Assembly: GCA_013139395.1 (NCBI GenBank)
Contig: WTAX01000047.1
Span: 1 to 12,789 of the forward strand
Origin: Gammaproteobacteria bacterium
GTDB taxonomy: Bacteria > Pseudomonadota > Gammaproteobacteria > GRL18
Reading direction: 5' to 3'
DNA length: 12,789 bases
The translations under genes were made by a program, and so were the position numbers. Positions 1 through 7,509 of this stretch are shown here, one piece after another (the first letter of the stretch is position 1; every line of letters begins with the position of its first letter). Below the pieces are notes generated by a model. It did no database searches. It saw nothing but the letters and a program-made list of their open reading frames with translations, and was not told the origin of the DNA.

Positions 1-665
1 ACTTTAGCAAGTTCAGAACGCATTTCATCGATGGTTACTTTGTAATCATCAGTATTGAAAATTGCAGAGCCTGCAACAAACATATCTGCACCCGCTTCAG
101 CGATTTCTGCAATATTATTGATTTTAACACCGCCGTCAATTTCTAAACGAATGTCATAACCACTTTCATCAATCATTTTACGTGCTTCACGTAATTTATT
201 CAGAGTTTCAGGAATAAAGCTTTGGCCACCAAAACCGGGGTTAACAGACATCAGTAGGATCACATCTACTTTATCCATAACATGCTTTAAAATAGACAAT
301 GGTGTTGCCGGATTAAAAACAAGACCTGATTTACAGCCTGATTCACGAATTAATGATAAGCTGCGATCAACATGCTCTGATGCTTCAGGGTGGAAAGTAA
401 TATAACTTGCACCGGCTTTAGCAAATTCAGGAATAATAACATCAACAGGTTTGACCATTAAATGAACATCAATTTCCTGTGTAATTCCGTGATTTCTTAA
501 TGCTTCACAAATCAATGGCCCAATGGTCAAAACGGGTACATAGTGGTTGTCCATTACGTCAAAGTGAATGACATCAGCACCGCTGGCCAGAACGTTAACA
601 CACTCTTCACCAAGACGAGCGAAATCAGCAGATAAAATAGATGGTGCAATTAAAGATTTTGCCAT
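1..665 (-). CDS. rpe: Ribulose-phosphate 3-epimerase, C-terminus cut by window edge
   Basis: Interconverts D-ribulose 5-phosphate and D-xylulose 5-phosphate in the cytoplasm, in the pentose phosphate and (if present) Calvin cycles. Translating the minus strand from ATG 665 gives 221 residues. The start reads [20 protein letters not shown] and later motifs include [31 protein letters not shown] and the phosphate-binding loop FVAGSAIF. The expected metal ligands are present: His34, Asp36, His68 and Asp177, with the catalytic acid/base pair being Asp36 and Asp177. Enteric Rpe is about 225 residues, so only the last few are missing. A GGGGA ribosome site lies 6 bases before the ATG. One oddity is Val44, where the family usually has Asn in VPNLTIGP. 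The gene is divergent from the DUF3530 gene across a long inverted repeat. In relatives gph usually follows rpe, which here would lie outside the left edge. Confidence 0.97.
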   Translation of the reverse strand, partial: MAKSLIAPSILSADFARLGEECVNVLASGADVIHFDVMDNHYVPVLTIGPLICEALRNHGITQEIDVHLMVKPVDVIIPEFAKAGASYITFHPEASEHVDRSLSLIRESGCKSGLVFNPATPLSILKHVMDKVDVILLMSVNPGFGGQSFIPETLNKLREARKMIDESGYDIRLEIDGGVKINNIAEIAEAGADMFVAGSAIFNTDDYKVTIDEMRSELAK

Positions 666-700
666 GACAAATCCCCATAAAATTATTAAACTGGTAGTTC

Positions 701-861
701 AGGGCCGCGGAAACAAAGATTCATCCCATCTAACTTGCCCTTTTGCCCAGATTTTTCGTTGTATCAAAGGTTGCGTAGAATAACTATGCACCCTTTAATA
801 CGCCTAAAATCTGAACAAAATGTCTGCGCTATATGAGATGAATCTTTGTTTCCGAGGCCCT
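701..861. repeat. 161-bp long inverted repeat between divergent rpe and DUF3530 gene
   Basis: The left arm 701-729 and right arm 833-861 are reverse complements at 27 of 29 positions; the left arm contains AGGGCCGCGGAAACAAAG. The spacer is itself partly self-complementary: 748-755 (CAGATTTT) pairs exactly with 806-813, and imperfect pairing continues inward. The whole element could therefore fold into one long imperfect hairpin or cruciform. It sits 35 bp from the rpe start and 47 bp from the DUF3530 gene start. As a result both divergent genes have nearly the same sequence just upstream. It may be a miniature transposon-like repeat, a shared operator or promoter, or both. No clear target duplication is visible. 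Confidence 0.85.
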
Positions 862-908
862 AAAAACTCTACATCGAAAAACATAAAGGCACATTTTAAA
901 CGATAATT

Positions 909-1802
909 ATGAATATTTCAGCATTTAATCACCTCTTTACCGGTCAAAATAAACTTAATTGTTTATTCTCCTGCCTTATGCTCCTTATTTCTATTGAAGC
1001 ATATGCAATGAATACAGCCAGTGAACAGCGCTGGGCAGAGCAATTACGAGATAATATTGTCATTGGCGAAGCCCTTGAGCTACCTCTTTCAGCACCTCAA
1101 ACGGCACCAGATTCAAGCGGCACTAAAAACAGCAACACCTTTTTCAGCATCTATACACCCCATACCACTGCAAAATCCAGGGGTGCTGTTGTGCTGATGC
1201 ATGGTACTGGAGCACATCCTGACTGGAATGATATTATTCACCCGCTACGGGTTGAATTGCCTGATAAAGGCTGGGCAACACTTTCAATTCAATTACCATT
1301 AGTTTTTCCTGACAAAAAGGATGTACAAAGCCGCACCCAGGTGATTGAATCCTCCGTGCCCAGGATCGATGCAGCCATTAATTTCCTCAGAGCGAAAGGT
1401 TATGACTACATTAGCATCGTTGCTCATAGTTTCGGTACTCTAATGAGCTTAAATTATCTGCAGCACAAGGTTGATAACGTGGCGCCAAAAGGCACACTGG
1501 TAATTAACTCTGCAGTAATAATCGGAACTCCATCTTCAGGTACATCTGCACCACTTAATAGTCCAGTCATGATTGAAAAAATAAAAATACCCTTGCTTGA
1601 TCTCTATGGCAGCAAAGATCTGGATTCTGTCATGCGCTCGGCTAAAGCACGTAAAACAGCTGCCAGAAAAATACCCAACAAACAATTTCGACAAGTACAA
1701 ACCATCGGTGCTGATCATTTTTATCGGGGATTGGATGAAGAATTAGTGGTTTATATTACTAATTGGCTAAATAAAACTCACAGCTCACCTATTAATCAAT
1801 AA
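909..1802 (+). CDS. Secreted DUF3530-type alpha/beta-hydrolase
   Basis: A 297-residue protein with a probable signal peptide: a hydrophobic stretch at about 17-33 ends in AYA before Met34, so it is predicted to be exported. The body looks like the DUF3530 family (PF12048) of alpha/beta-hydrolase-fold proteins. It has VVLMHGTGAHPDW at about 94-106, GWATLSIQLP at 121-130, the nucleophile elbow AHSFG with Ser174, a candidate Asp237 in YGSKD, and a candidate His270 in GADHF. The nucleophile motif has Ala in place of the usual first Gly. The substrate is unknown for this family, so an esterase-like activity is only inferred. The ribosome site before ATG 909 is weak. The gene stands alone on the plus strand, divergent from rpe. 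A palindromic repeat and a 175-bp gap separate it from the CopD-like gene. Confidence 0.85.
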   Translation: MNISAFNHLFTGQNKLNCLFSCLMLLISIEAYAMNTASEQRWAEQLRDNIVIGEALELPLSAPQTAPDSSGTKNSNTFFSIYTPHTTAKSRGAVVLMHGTGAHPDWNDIIHPLRVELPDKGWATLSIQLPLVFPDKKDVQSRTQVIESSVPRIDAAINFLRAKGYDYISIVAHSFGTLMSLNYLQHKVDNVAPKGTLVINSAVIIGTPSSGTSAPLNSPVMIEKIKIPLLDLYGSKDLDSVMRSAKARKTAARKIPNKQFRQVQTIGADHFYRGLDEELVVYITNWLNKTHSSPINQ

Positions 1803-1874
1803 TACACAACAATAAATGCCACTATTGAGCATGAATGGTATATTATTGACTCGATAGCAATCTACTTCTTAGTA

Positions 1875-1912
1875 AGGACCTTGGAAATAATAGTAGGGTG
1901 GGCAATGCCCAC
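1875..1912. repeat. Short dispersed-repeat segment with perfect GTGGGCA/TGCCCAC palindrome
   Basis: Positions 1875-1892 (AGGACCTTGGAAATAATA) match 4107-4124 at 17 of 18 bases. They are followed by the palindrome GTGGGCAATGCCCAC at 1898-1912, with 7-bp arms and a 1-base centre. No run of T follows, so it is not a textbook terminator. It lies in the gap between the DUF3530 and CopD-like genes and is most likely a remnant of an intergenic repeat family. Confidence 0.65.
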
Positions 1913-1977
1913 AAAACTAAAGTTTGAAGATAAATTTATTTGACCAGCACCCTTTTTTATTTAATTCAGGATTTTTT

Positions 1978-2448
1978 ATGACCTACTCTTTGGCTTTCAC
2001 ACTGCATTTAATCGCCGCTGTTATCTGGGTTGGAGGTATGTTTTTTGCCCATATGGTATTAAGGCCTTCTGCTGTTGAAAAATTAGAGCCTCCCTTGCGT
2101 TTAGCACTTTGGGTCGCTGTTTTTGGACGTTTTTTCTTTTGGGTATGGATTGCAGTAGCTACCATTCTTACCTCCGGATATTGGATGATCTTTGATGTGT
2201 TTGGCGGCCTGTTTGGATTAAAAGCACTTTATATTGAAATAATGCATATTACTGGACTCATTATGAGCGCTATTTATGCCTATATTTTCTTTATCCCCTA
2301 TCAACAATTAAAGGCAGCAGTTGCCAATAAAGAATATCCCACTGGCGGTGCTCTTATGAACAAAATACGTCTATTAGTCACCACAAACTTAATATTAGGC
2401 ATGATAACCATCATTGTTGCCAGTGGCGGAAAATATATTAACTTATAA
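1978..2448 (+). CDS. CopD-family integral membrane protein
   Basis: A 156-residue, four-helix inner-membrane protein. Helix 1 contains HLIAAVIWVGGMFFAHMVLRP. A membrane-embedded His, a Trp-Val-Gly-Gly turn and a second His in this arrangement are typical of the CopD/HemJ-like superfamily (compare PF05425). Helices follow at about 43-65, 75-102 and 130-152. ATG 1978 is preferred because AGGA lies 6 bases upstream. A TTG 54 bases earlier is in frame but has no ribosome site and adds a polar stretch before helix 1. Members are linked to copper uptake or heme handling, but the exact role here is unknown. The stop is only 15 bp before the heme-sensing histidine kinase, so the two are probably co-transcribed. 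Confidence 0.8.
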   Translation: MTYSLAFTLHLIAAVIWVGGMFFAHMVLRPSAVEKLEPPLRLALWVAVFGRFFFWVWIAVATILTSGYWMIFDVFGGLFGLKALYIEIMHITGLIMSAIYAYIFFIPYQQLKAAVANKEYPTGGALMNKIRLLVTTNLILGMITIIVASGGKYINL

Positions 2449-2463
2449 TATCCCACTTATAAA

Positions 2464-4071
2464 ATGAAACTAAGTACCAAATTAAGTATCATTATTATTC
2501 TTTTTTCCACTTTGTTTATTATTACATACAGCTACCATAGTTATGTTGATATAGAAAAGGGAGTGCACAGAAGTGCTCAAATAGAAAGTGAATCTATTTT
2601 TGGTATCATGATGTCCATACGTAAAGTGTATCAAAAGCAGTTTTTGTCCAGCGGTATCCCTTTAACAGAAAAAACTGTGGGTTTTCTACCCGCCCACTCA
2701 ATGCCGCTGATCAGCTCCGAGTTTAAAAAGAATTGGGATACACGCGGTATTTCTTTTAATAATGTCAGTGATGACCCACGTAATGAGCAAAATCGTGTTG
2801 ATGCAAATGAACAGCTCGCTATGGATTATTTTAGAAAACATGATGAGCAAACCCTGTATACAAAGAGAATTACCAATTCTCAAAACAAACCTTATTTATT
2901 ATACACTCGCCCAATCTGGGTAAAAAAATTCTGTCTCAACTGCCACGGCAAACGTGAAGATGCTCCGGCAACCATTCAGGCTAACTATAGCGCTGCATTT
3001 GATATGAAAATTGGTGACCTTCGGGGTATTGTCAGTATCAAAATCCCTCTGGAAAATCTTAATAGAGAAGCACGCGAACAGATTATCAATAAACTATTAT
3101 TCATAATTCCTTCGACATTTTTGATCATTATTTTGATGTTATTTTTTATTCGTAAAGAGTTTAATCAACCCTTATTAAAATTTTCCAGAACAATGAAAGC
3201 CATTCAGGAAGATAAACAAGAACATTATATTGAACCCTTTGATGGTGAATTTAAAATTGTCTCTGATAATTTTAATCAGTTGATGGATAAGCTGAAGCGC
3301 AATCAACAAGAAGTGTTAGCATCAAAAAATAAAGCAGAACAAGCTAATAAAGCTAAGTCCGAGTTTTTAGCCAATATGTCACATGAATTGCGAACCCCTA
3401 TGCATGGAATACTCAGCTATGCCAGTATTGGTAAAAAAAGAATACACAGTGCCACACCAGAAAAATTAGAAAGCTACTTCAATAATATTCAAATCAGTGG
3501 TGATCGCTTAATCAAATTATTAAATGCACTGCTGGATATAGCCAAACTCGAAGCAGGTAAAATGGAACTGGATATTCAGCAATATAATATCTCTGACTTA
3601 TTAACTAAGTGTCAAAATGAACTAAAAGCGAAATTTGACGAAGAGCAACTGAGTTTACAGATCAATGCTGAACCAATTCTGCTTGCCTACTTTGATTATG
3701 ATCGTATTTATCAGGTGGTGATTAATATTTTATCTAACGCCATTAAATACTCACCCTCTAATTCAACTATTACAATCAATGCCGAGATCACACAGCAAGA
3801 AAATGAAAACCAGTTAATTATCAGCATATATGATCAAGGTATTGGCATCTCAGAAAAAGAAGCCGACACGCTATTTGAAAAATTTGTCCGGAATACTGAT
3901 AGTGATAATGGCACAGGCATGGGTAGCACGGGTCTGGGACTGGCAATATGTAAAGAAATTATTAGCCTTCATAAGGGAAAGATATGGTTTGAAGCCAATA
4001 TAGATAAAGGAGCTGTTTTCAATATCAGCATACCTGAAAAAAACACGCCATTAATAAATCACAATAAATGA
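2464..4071 (+). CDS. Membrane histidine kinase with c-type heme (DUF3365/Tll0287-like) sensor domain
   Basis: A 535-residue sensor kinase. Helix 1 spans about 8-24, a periplasmic domain about 25-209 and helix 2 about 211-229. The periplasmic domain ends in a heme-attachment motif, Cys157-Leu-Asn-Cys-His161, with the order and spacing of the DUF3365/Tll0287-like family (PF11845). A HAMP-like linker and short coiled coil (about 230-298) lead to a HisKA domain with phospho-acceptor His307 in FLANMSHELRTP. The ATPase domain has an N box (NILSNAIKYS, 421-430), G1 (DQGIGIS, 457-463), F box (FEKFV, 471-475) and G2 (GLGLA, 490-494). It should report redox state or a ligand at the heme. No response regulator is adjacent, so it is an orphan kinase here. 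The start has little ribosome-site signal, which fits coupling to the CopD-like gene 15 bp upstream. Confidence 0.92.
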   Translation: MKLSTKLSIIIILFSTLFIITYSYHSYVDIEKGVHRSAQIESESIFGIMMSIRKVYQKQFLSSGIPLTEKTVGFLPAHSMPLISSEFKKNWDTRGISFNNVSDDPRNEQNRVDANEQLAMDYFRKHDEQTLYTKRITNSQNKPYLLYTRPIWVKKFCLNCHGKREDAPATIQANYSAAFDMKIGDLRGIVSIKIPLENLNREAREQIINKLLFIIPSTFLIIILMLFFIRKEFNQPLLKFSRTMKAIQEDKQEHYIEPFDGEFKIVSDNFNQLMDKLKRNQQEVLASKNKAEQANKAKSEFLANMSHELRTPMHGILSYASIGKKRIHSATPEKLESYFNNIQISGDRLIKLLNALLDIAKLEAGKMELDIQQYNISDLLTKCQNELKAKFDEEQLSLQINAEPILLAYFDYDRIYQVVINILSNAIKYSPSNSTITINAEITQQENENQLIISIYDQGIGISEKEADTLFEKFVRNTDSDNGTGMGSTGLGLAICKEIISLHKGKIWFEANIDKGAVFNISIPEKNTPLINHNK

Positions 4072-4089
4072 CCCTCTTATATAAAGAAG

Positions 4090-4144
4090 GTTACTGTTCA
4101 GTGTTTAGGGCCTTGGAAATAATAAATAGACACCGAATAGTTAC
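4090..4144. repeat. 55-bp inverted repeat in the convergent kinase/djlA gap
   Basis: The left end 4090-4106 (GTTACTGTTCAGTGTTT) is the reverse complement of the right end ACACCGAATAGTTAC and its flank at about 13 of 17 bases. The interior holds AGGGCCTTGGAAATAATA, nearly identical to 1875-1892. The terminal GAATAGTTAC is shared with the repeat before degQ and with a segment upstream of ubiC. It occupies most of the 81-bp space between two converging genes and could act as a weak two-way transcription stop. It looks like a small non-coding dispersed repeat. Confidence 0.65.
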
Positions 4145-4152
4145 AAAAGTTA

Positions 4153-4941
4153 TTATTTACGAGTGTCTTTAACCATTTCATAAGCGGCTTTAATTTGCTG
4201 TGTTTTTTCAGTCGCCATCTGAATCATTTCTTCCGGCAAGCCTTTTGATACCAGCTTATCAGGATGATGTTGATTCATTAAGCGCCGATAAGCTTTTTTA
4301 ACTTCTGCATCACTGGCGGAGCGCTTAACGCCTAACATTTTATATGCTTCTTTAAGTAATTCAGCCTGACTCTTATGCGGTTCTGCATATCCATAGTTAT
4401 AGCGATTACCACCAAGACCTAAGTTAGAACGAACCAGAGCTGTTAATTGTTCAATATGTCGAGTACTAAAGCCCAGTCGTTGTGCAATTTTATTAATAAT
4501 AAGCTGTTCATCTGAATCAATTTTCCCATCAGCAAGCGCAGCATGAAGTTGGATTTCCAGGAACATCTGCAATAAGGTCGTGCGTCGATGAGCCACTTGT
4601 TTAAATTGAGCTAATACACCATCCAGATCAAAGTCGGCTTGTTTCCCTTTATTAAATAACTCAATTGCCGCACGTTTCTGCTCAGCATCCAGTTTCATGT
4701 GATCCATGATCTGCCGTGCCATAGCAATTTCATCTTTAGTCACATGCCCGTCCGCTTTGGCAATATGCCCCATAATGGAAAAAGTAGCGGAGAAGAAAGC
4801 AGCCTGAGTTAATTCATTGTCACTGCCCTGCAGTGGTTTATCCACTAACTTGTGACCAATAACGCCGCCAATCAATAGACCAAGCGGGCCGCCCATAGTA
4901 AAACCAACTGCGCCGCCTATAAATTTTCCCCACCAGCTCAT
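4153..4941 (-). CDS. djlA: DjlA-type co-chaperone (TerB-like plus J domain)
   Basis: A 262-residue membrane-anchored DnaK co-chaperone; E. coli DjlA is 271. A glycine-rich membrane segment (about 6-30, with GGPLGLLIGGVIG) starts the protein. A TerB-like helical domain follows at about 45-170 (FLEIQLHAALADGKIDSDE). The J domain is at about 196-262 with the DnaK-stimulating tripeptide His226-Pro-Asp228. The J domain at the C-terminal end is the DjlA arrangement, opposite to CbpA and DnaJ. ATG 4941 has a GAGGA ribosome site 8 bases upstream. The gene runs leftward behind yjbQ with a 119-bp gap and converges on the histidine kinase. In E. coli, DjlA overproduction activates Rcs envelope signalling; whether that applies here is unknown. 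Confidence 0.93.
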   Translation of the reverse strand: MSWWGKFIGGAVGFTMGGPLGLLIGGVIGHKLVDKPLQGSDNELTQAAFFSATFSIMGHIAKADGHVTKDEIAMARQIMDHMKLDAEQKRAAIELFNKGKQADFDLDGVLAQFKQVAHRRTTLLQMFLEIQLHAALADGKIDSDEQLIINKIAQRLGFSTRHIEQLTALVRSNLGLGGNRYNYGYAEPHKSQAELLKEAYKMLGVKRSASDAEVKKAYRRLMNQHHPDKLVSKGLPEEMIQMATEKTQQIKAAYEMVKDTRK

Positions 4942-5034
4942 ACTAGAATCCTCATCAATATCTCAATCTGCTTTACTCACTAAAATCTTTTTTCCATGAC
5001 TACAGGTTTGTAATAATAGCAAAATAAGCTCCAT

Positions 5035-5053
5035 TAGATAACTCTTTTATCTA
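5035..5053 (-). terminator. Weak A/T-rich hairpin just after yjbQ
   Basis: TAGATAA at 5035-5041 pairs exactly with TTATCTA at 5047-5053 around a 5-base loop, starting 8 bases past the yjbQ stop. The stem is entirely A/T-rich apart from one G-C pair, and no U-run follows on the minus strand. It may attenuate yjbQ transcripts before djlA or mean nothing. Confidence 0.25.
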
Positions 5054-5060
5054 TAAAACC

Positions 5061-5465
5061 CTAAGCCACATGAATAATAATAGTCCTTTGTCCTCTTAGC
5101 CTGCGATGCTCCCATAAATAAAGTCCCTGCCATGTTCCCAAAGCCATTTGATTTTGGATTATGGGAATAGCAATAGAGGTTGCCGTTATTGCTGACTTAA
5201 TATGTGCAGGCATATCATCTGCACCTTCAAGCGTATGGGTATAGAGTGGATCGTGTTCAGGTACTAAGCGATTAAGCCAATTTTCTAAATCATGTTTCGC
5301 TGATGGGTCAGCATTTTCCTGAATAATTAAACTTGCGGAAGTATGTTGTACAAAGATAGTACATAAACCTTCATCGACATCTGAGAGACGAACAGCCTGA
5401 TTGATCCGTTGTGTTATGTTATGTAAACCTTGTGCTGAGACTTCTATTTTTATTGTTTCAATCAC
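5061..5465 (-). CDS. yjbQ: YjbQ/UPF0047 family protein (secondary thiamine-phosphate synthase type)
   Basis: A 134-residue cytoplasmic protein matching the UPF0047 family almost end to end (E. coli YjbQ is about 138). Diagnostic stretches are HTSASLIIQENADP at 41-54, HIKSAI at 88-93 and GTWQGLYLWEHR at 110-121. The conserved His residues in these segments line the proposed active site. E. coli YjbQ can supply thiamine-phosphate synthase activity when thiE is missing, but its true role is unsettled. The start must be GTG 5465. An in-frame TAA lies seven codons upstream, with no ATG or TTG between, and an AAAAGG ribosome site is present. The gene is divergent from the HU-like gene across about 200 bp and lies upstream of djlA on the same strand. 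Confidence 0.93.
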   Translation of the reverse strand: MIETIKIEVSAQGLHNITQRINQAVRLSDVDEGLCTIFVQHTSASLIIQENADPSAKHDLENWLNRLVPEHDPLYTHTLEGADDMPAHIKSAITATSIAIPIIQNQMALGTWQGLYLWEHRRLRGQRTIIIHVA

Positions 5466-5667
5466 TATTTTGGCCTTTTTTTATTAAATTCATTAAATAA
5501 AAGCAATTATTTGAAATATTCTGCCGTTTTTCTGCAAAAAACACTATACATATTTAGTATCTATCATTATGCTTACAATATAGACTAAGATGTCATCTGT
5601 TTTATTTGAGTCTAGCGTAGAAGAGCTTAGCCCAATTTCAATTCATTTCATATTTACCGGAGTCCTC

Positions 5668-6180
5668 ATGGCTATAAAAAAGAAAGCTGCAAGCAAAAAG
5701 AAAGTGGTCACTAAAAAGAAAGTAGTGACTAAAAAAGCTGCGATTAAAAAAAGCACAACAAAAAAAGCCGTTGTAAAAAAGGCTGTTGCTAAGAAAAAGG
5801 CGCCAATAAAAAAAGCACCTGTAAAAAAAGCAGTGAAAGCCGTTGCAGCCAAAAAAGCGAAAACAACTGCTATCCAAAATAAAATGACCAAATCTCAAAT
5901 CTTAACTGAGATTTCAGAAAACACTGAAGTCAGTAAAAAAGACGTTGCCAACGTACTTGCAGAATTAGATTTGTTAATTGAGCGTCACATTAAAAAACGC
6001 GCTTGTGGTGAGTTTTTACTCCCTGGTTTATTAAAAATTGTTACTGTTAAAAAACCTGCCGTTAAAGCTCGCAAAGGTATTAATCCATTTACGGGTGAAG
6101 AAATGATGTTTAAAGCGAAAAAGGCAACCACTGTCGTTAAAGTCAGAGCACTTAAAAAATTAAAAGAAATGGCACTTTAA
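5668..6180 (+). CDS. HU-like DNA-binding protein with lysine/alanine-rich N-terminal tail
   Basis: A 170-residue protein in two parts. Residues 1-66 are a low-complexity Lys/Ala/Val tail built on a loose KKA(V/P)(V/I)KKA pattern, like histone H1 C-terminal tails and bacterial AlgP or H1-like proteins. Residues 73-170 resemble a divergent HU/IHF fold: MTKSQILTEI helix, then GEFLLPGLLKI, the beta-arm RKGINPFTGEE, and a closing VRALKKLKE helix. ATG 5668 is chosen because GGAG sits about 6 bases upstream. An in-frame ATG at 5590 would add 26 uncharged residues before the basic tail and has no good ribosome site. It probably binds DNA non-specifically and helps organise the nucleoid. It is unlike standard 90-residue HU in having the tail and a longer linker. 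A hairpin follows the stop. Confidence 0.88.
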   Translation: MAIKKKAASKKKVVTKKKVVTKKAAIKKSTTKKAVVKKAVAKKKAPIKKAPVKKAVKAVAAKKAKTTAIQNKMTKSQILTEISENTEVSKKDVANVLAELDLLIERHIKKRACGEFLLPGLLKIVTVKKPAVKARKGINPFTGEEMMFKAKKATTVVKVRALKKLKEMAL

Positions 6181-6202
6181 TTTATTAACAACTGCTTATT
6201 AA

Positions 6203-6237
6203 CCATGCAATGCATTGATTTTAAATGCTTTGCATGG
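6203..6237 (+). terminator. Candidate stem-loop after the HU-like gene
   Basis: CCATGCAATGCATT (6203-6216) pairs with AATGCTTTGCATGG (6224-6237) over 14 bp with one mismatch and a 7-base loop. It lies 22 bases past the HU-like stop. A second short palindrome, GATTTTATAAAATC, follows directly. There is no clean U-run after the first stem, so this is either an imperfect terminator or a 3' stabilising stem. The rest of the 254-bp gap to the CBS gene is AT-rich, and I see no other structure or small gene in it. Confidence 0.5.
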
Positions 6238-6434
6238 GATTTTATAAAATCATCCCCTATCTCTAATCAAAAATTTTCATTTTTCTATTGAATTTCTGAG
6301 AGTTTTTGTCTACATTTATTTCCATAGTTACCATTTAATAATGTATTTCACGACATGTTCTGATTAATAATAGTGTATACCTGTCATAAAAAAAACAGTC
6401 AGCTCATGTAATATGACCTTAAAGGAGATGTAGA

Positions 6435-7034
6435 ATGCCTTGTAATTATCAAGAGCTGGAAATAAAAACCCTTCAAGTTGCAGCGACCTTATGTAATCCT
6501 AACGATCATCCACAGGAAAAAGTCAGCCTGGAAGATCCAGCAGTTAATATCATGACTGATCTGACAAGCATTACGGCAGTGACCATTTCACCCTCTCGTA
6601 ATTTAAATGAAGCAACTGATCGCATGCTTAAAATGAAAGTAAAATTGTTATTCGTTACCGATTCTAAAGAACGAATTATCGGTTTAATTACTTATAGTGA
6701 TATATCAGGTGAAAGACCGATACAGTTTCAACAATCTAACGGTATACCTCGTTCTGAAGTCTGTGTTCTGGATATCATGACCGGCATTGAAAGTATTGAA
6801 GTGCTCGATTGGGCTGTTGTTAAAAAATCTCGTGTCGGTGATATTACCATGACAATGAAGAAGCTGAATCGTCAGCATGCTCTTGTTTTAGAGCAGCCGA
6901 CAGAAGATACTTATCAAATTCGCGGTATTTTTTCTATCAGCCTGTTAAGTAAGCTATTAGGTTTACAAATTGATACCACTGAAGTTGCTAAAACCTTTGC
7001 TGAATTTGAACGTGTTTTAGGCTGCAGCAGCTAA
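6435..7034 (+). CDS. Stand-alone CBS-domain-pair protein
   Basis: A 199-residue soluble protein made mainly of two CBS domains at about 36-93 and 111-175. Each begins with a typical IMT motif: VNIMTDLTSITAVTI in the first and VLDIMTGIESIEVL in the second. The first ends in LLFVTDSKERIIGLITYSDI and the second in IRGIFSISLLSKLLG. CBS pairs usually bind adenine nucleotides (AMP, ATP) or S-adenosylmethionine and act as energy sensors on a partner. No catalytic or transport domain is fused, so the partner is unknown. The first 35 residues and last 20 (a short helix ending CSS) are unassigned. The ribosome site AAAGGAG, 7 bases before ATG 6435, is the strongest in the window. The stop is 7 bp from the end of a converging membrane-protein gene. 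Confidence 0.88.
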   Translation: MPCNYQELEIKTLQVAATLCNPNDHPQEKVSLEDPAVNIMTDLTSITAVTISPSRNLNEATDRMLKMKVKLLFVTDSKERIIGLITYSDISGERPIQFQQSNGIPRSEVCVLDIMTGIESIEVLDWAVVKKSRVGDITMTMKKLNRQHALVLEQPTEDTYQIRGIFSISLLSKLLGLQIDTTEVAKTFAEFERVLGCSS

Positions 7035-7041
7035 AGGGACT

Positions 7042-7398
7042 TTATAGAAGATTTTTTTCTAAACTATTGATAATATCCAGATATTGTTTTTCCTTTTTAC
7101 TCCAGGAATTCATTATAAAAGCCAATAAGATAATCATCACAAACAATGCGGATATGGCGGTAGCACCTGTTACTGCCAAAACAGCAATATCCGTCACTTG
7201 CGATAAATCCATGCCGCTATCACTTTTTTCTTTCAATAAAGCCAGTACCGCCTGAGGGCTGACCATTTGTGGTTTTAACCAATACATAAGCCCCCATGCA
7301 ACAGCAGTAGAAAAACCAATACTCCAGGCAATGTAACCCGAAATTTTTTGAAACAACGATCGTTTAAAGATAAATTGTTTTTGTGTCTCTGTAAGCAT
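7042..7398 (-). CDS. Small two-helix membrane protein, function unknown
   Basis: A 118-residue protein with two membrane segments. Helix 1 is at about 20-40 (YIAWSIGFSTAVAWGLMYWL) and helix 2 at about 69-93 (IAVLAVTGATAISALFVMIILL). They are separated by a polar stretch of about 28 residues containing LLKEKSDSGMDLSQV. The N-terminus (KQFIFKRSLFQK) and C-terminus (SWSKKEKQYLDIINSLEK) are basic and should face the cytoplasm. I do not recognise a named family. ATG 7398 has AAAGG about 7 bases upstream, which supports a real gene. It is divergent from cbpA across 111 bp and converges tightly on the CBS gene, so it forms a single-gene unit. Confidence 0.75.
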   Translation of the reverse strand: MLTETQKQFIFKRSLFQKISGYIAWSIGFSTAVAWGLMYWLKPQMVSPQAVLALLKEKSDSGMDLSQVTDIAVLAVTGATAISALFVMIILLAFIMNSWSKKEKQYLDIINSLEKNLL

Positions 7399-7509
7399 AA
7401 AATACCTTTCTTAATATAACCATCTTAAAATAACGTTGGTAAAACACTTCTTTTTTGAAGTTCCAGCCCCATATTATAGCCTAAGCAACTTTAAACCTAT
7501 TATAAACCT

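Noticed and set aside
568..783. 71-residue plus-strand frame across the rpe start and the inverted repeat
   Set aside because: It overlaps the well-supported rpe on the other strand and runs into a non-coding repeat. No recognisable product.
5590..5667. N-terminal extension of the HU-like protein from ATG 5590
   Set aside because: The extension is unlike the family, lacks a ribosome site, and a good site precedes ATG 5668.
5638..5898. Two long antisense frames rich in Phe, opposite the HU-like gene
   Set aside because: They are the mirror of repeated Lys and Ala codons (AAA/GCT) on the plus strand. They have no ribosome site and make implausible proteins.
7045..7061. T-rich hairpin (TAGAA/TTCTA) as terminator for the CBS gene
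   Set aside because: The stem is only 5 bp, A/T-rich, and lies inside the 3' end of the converging gene; too weak to call.
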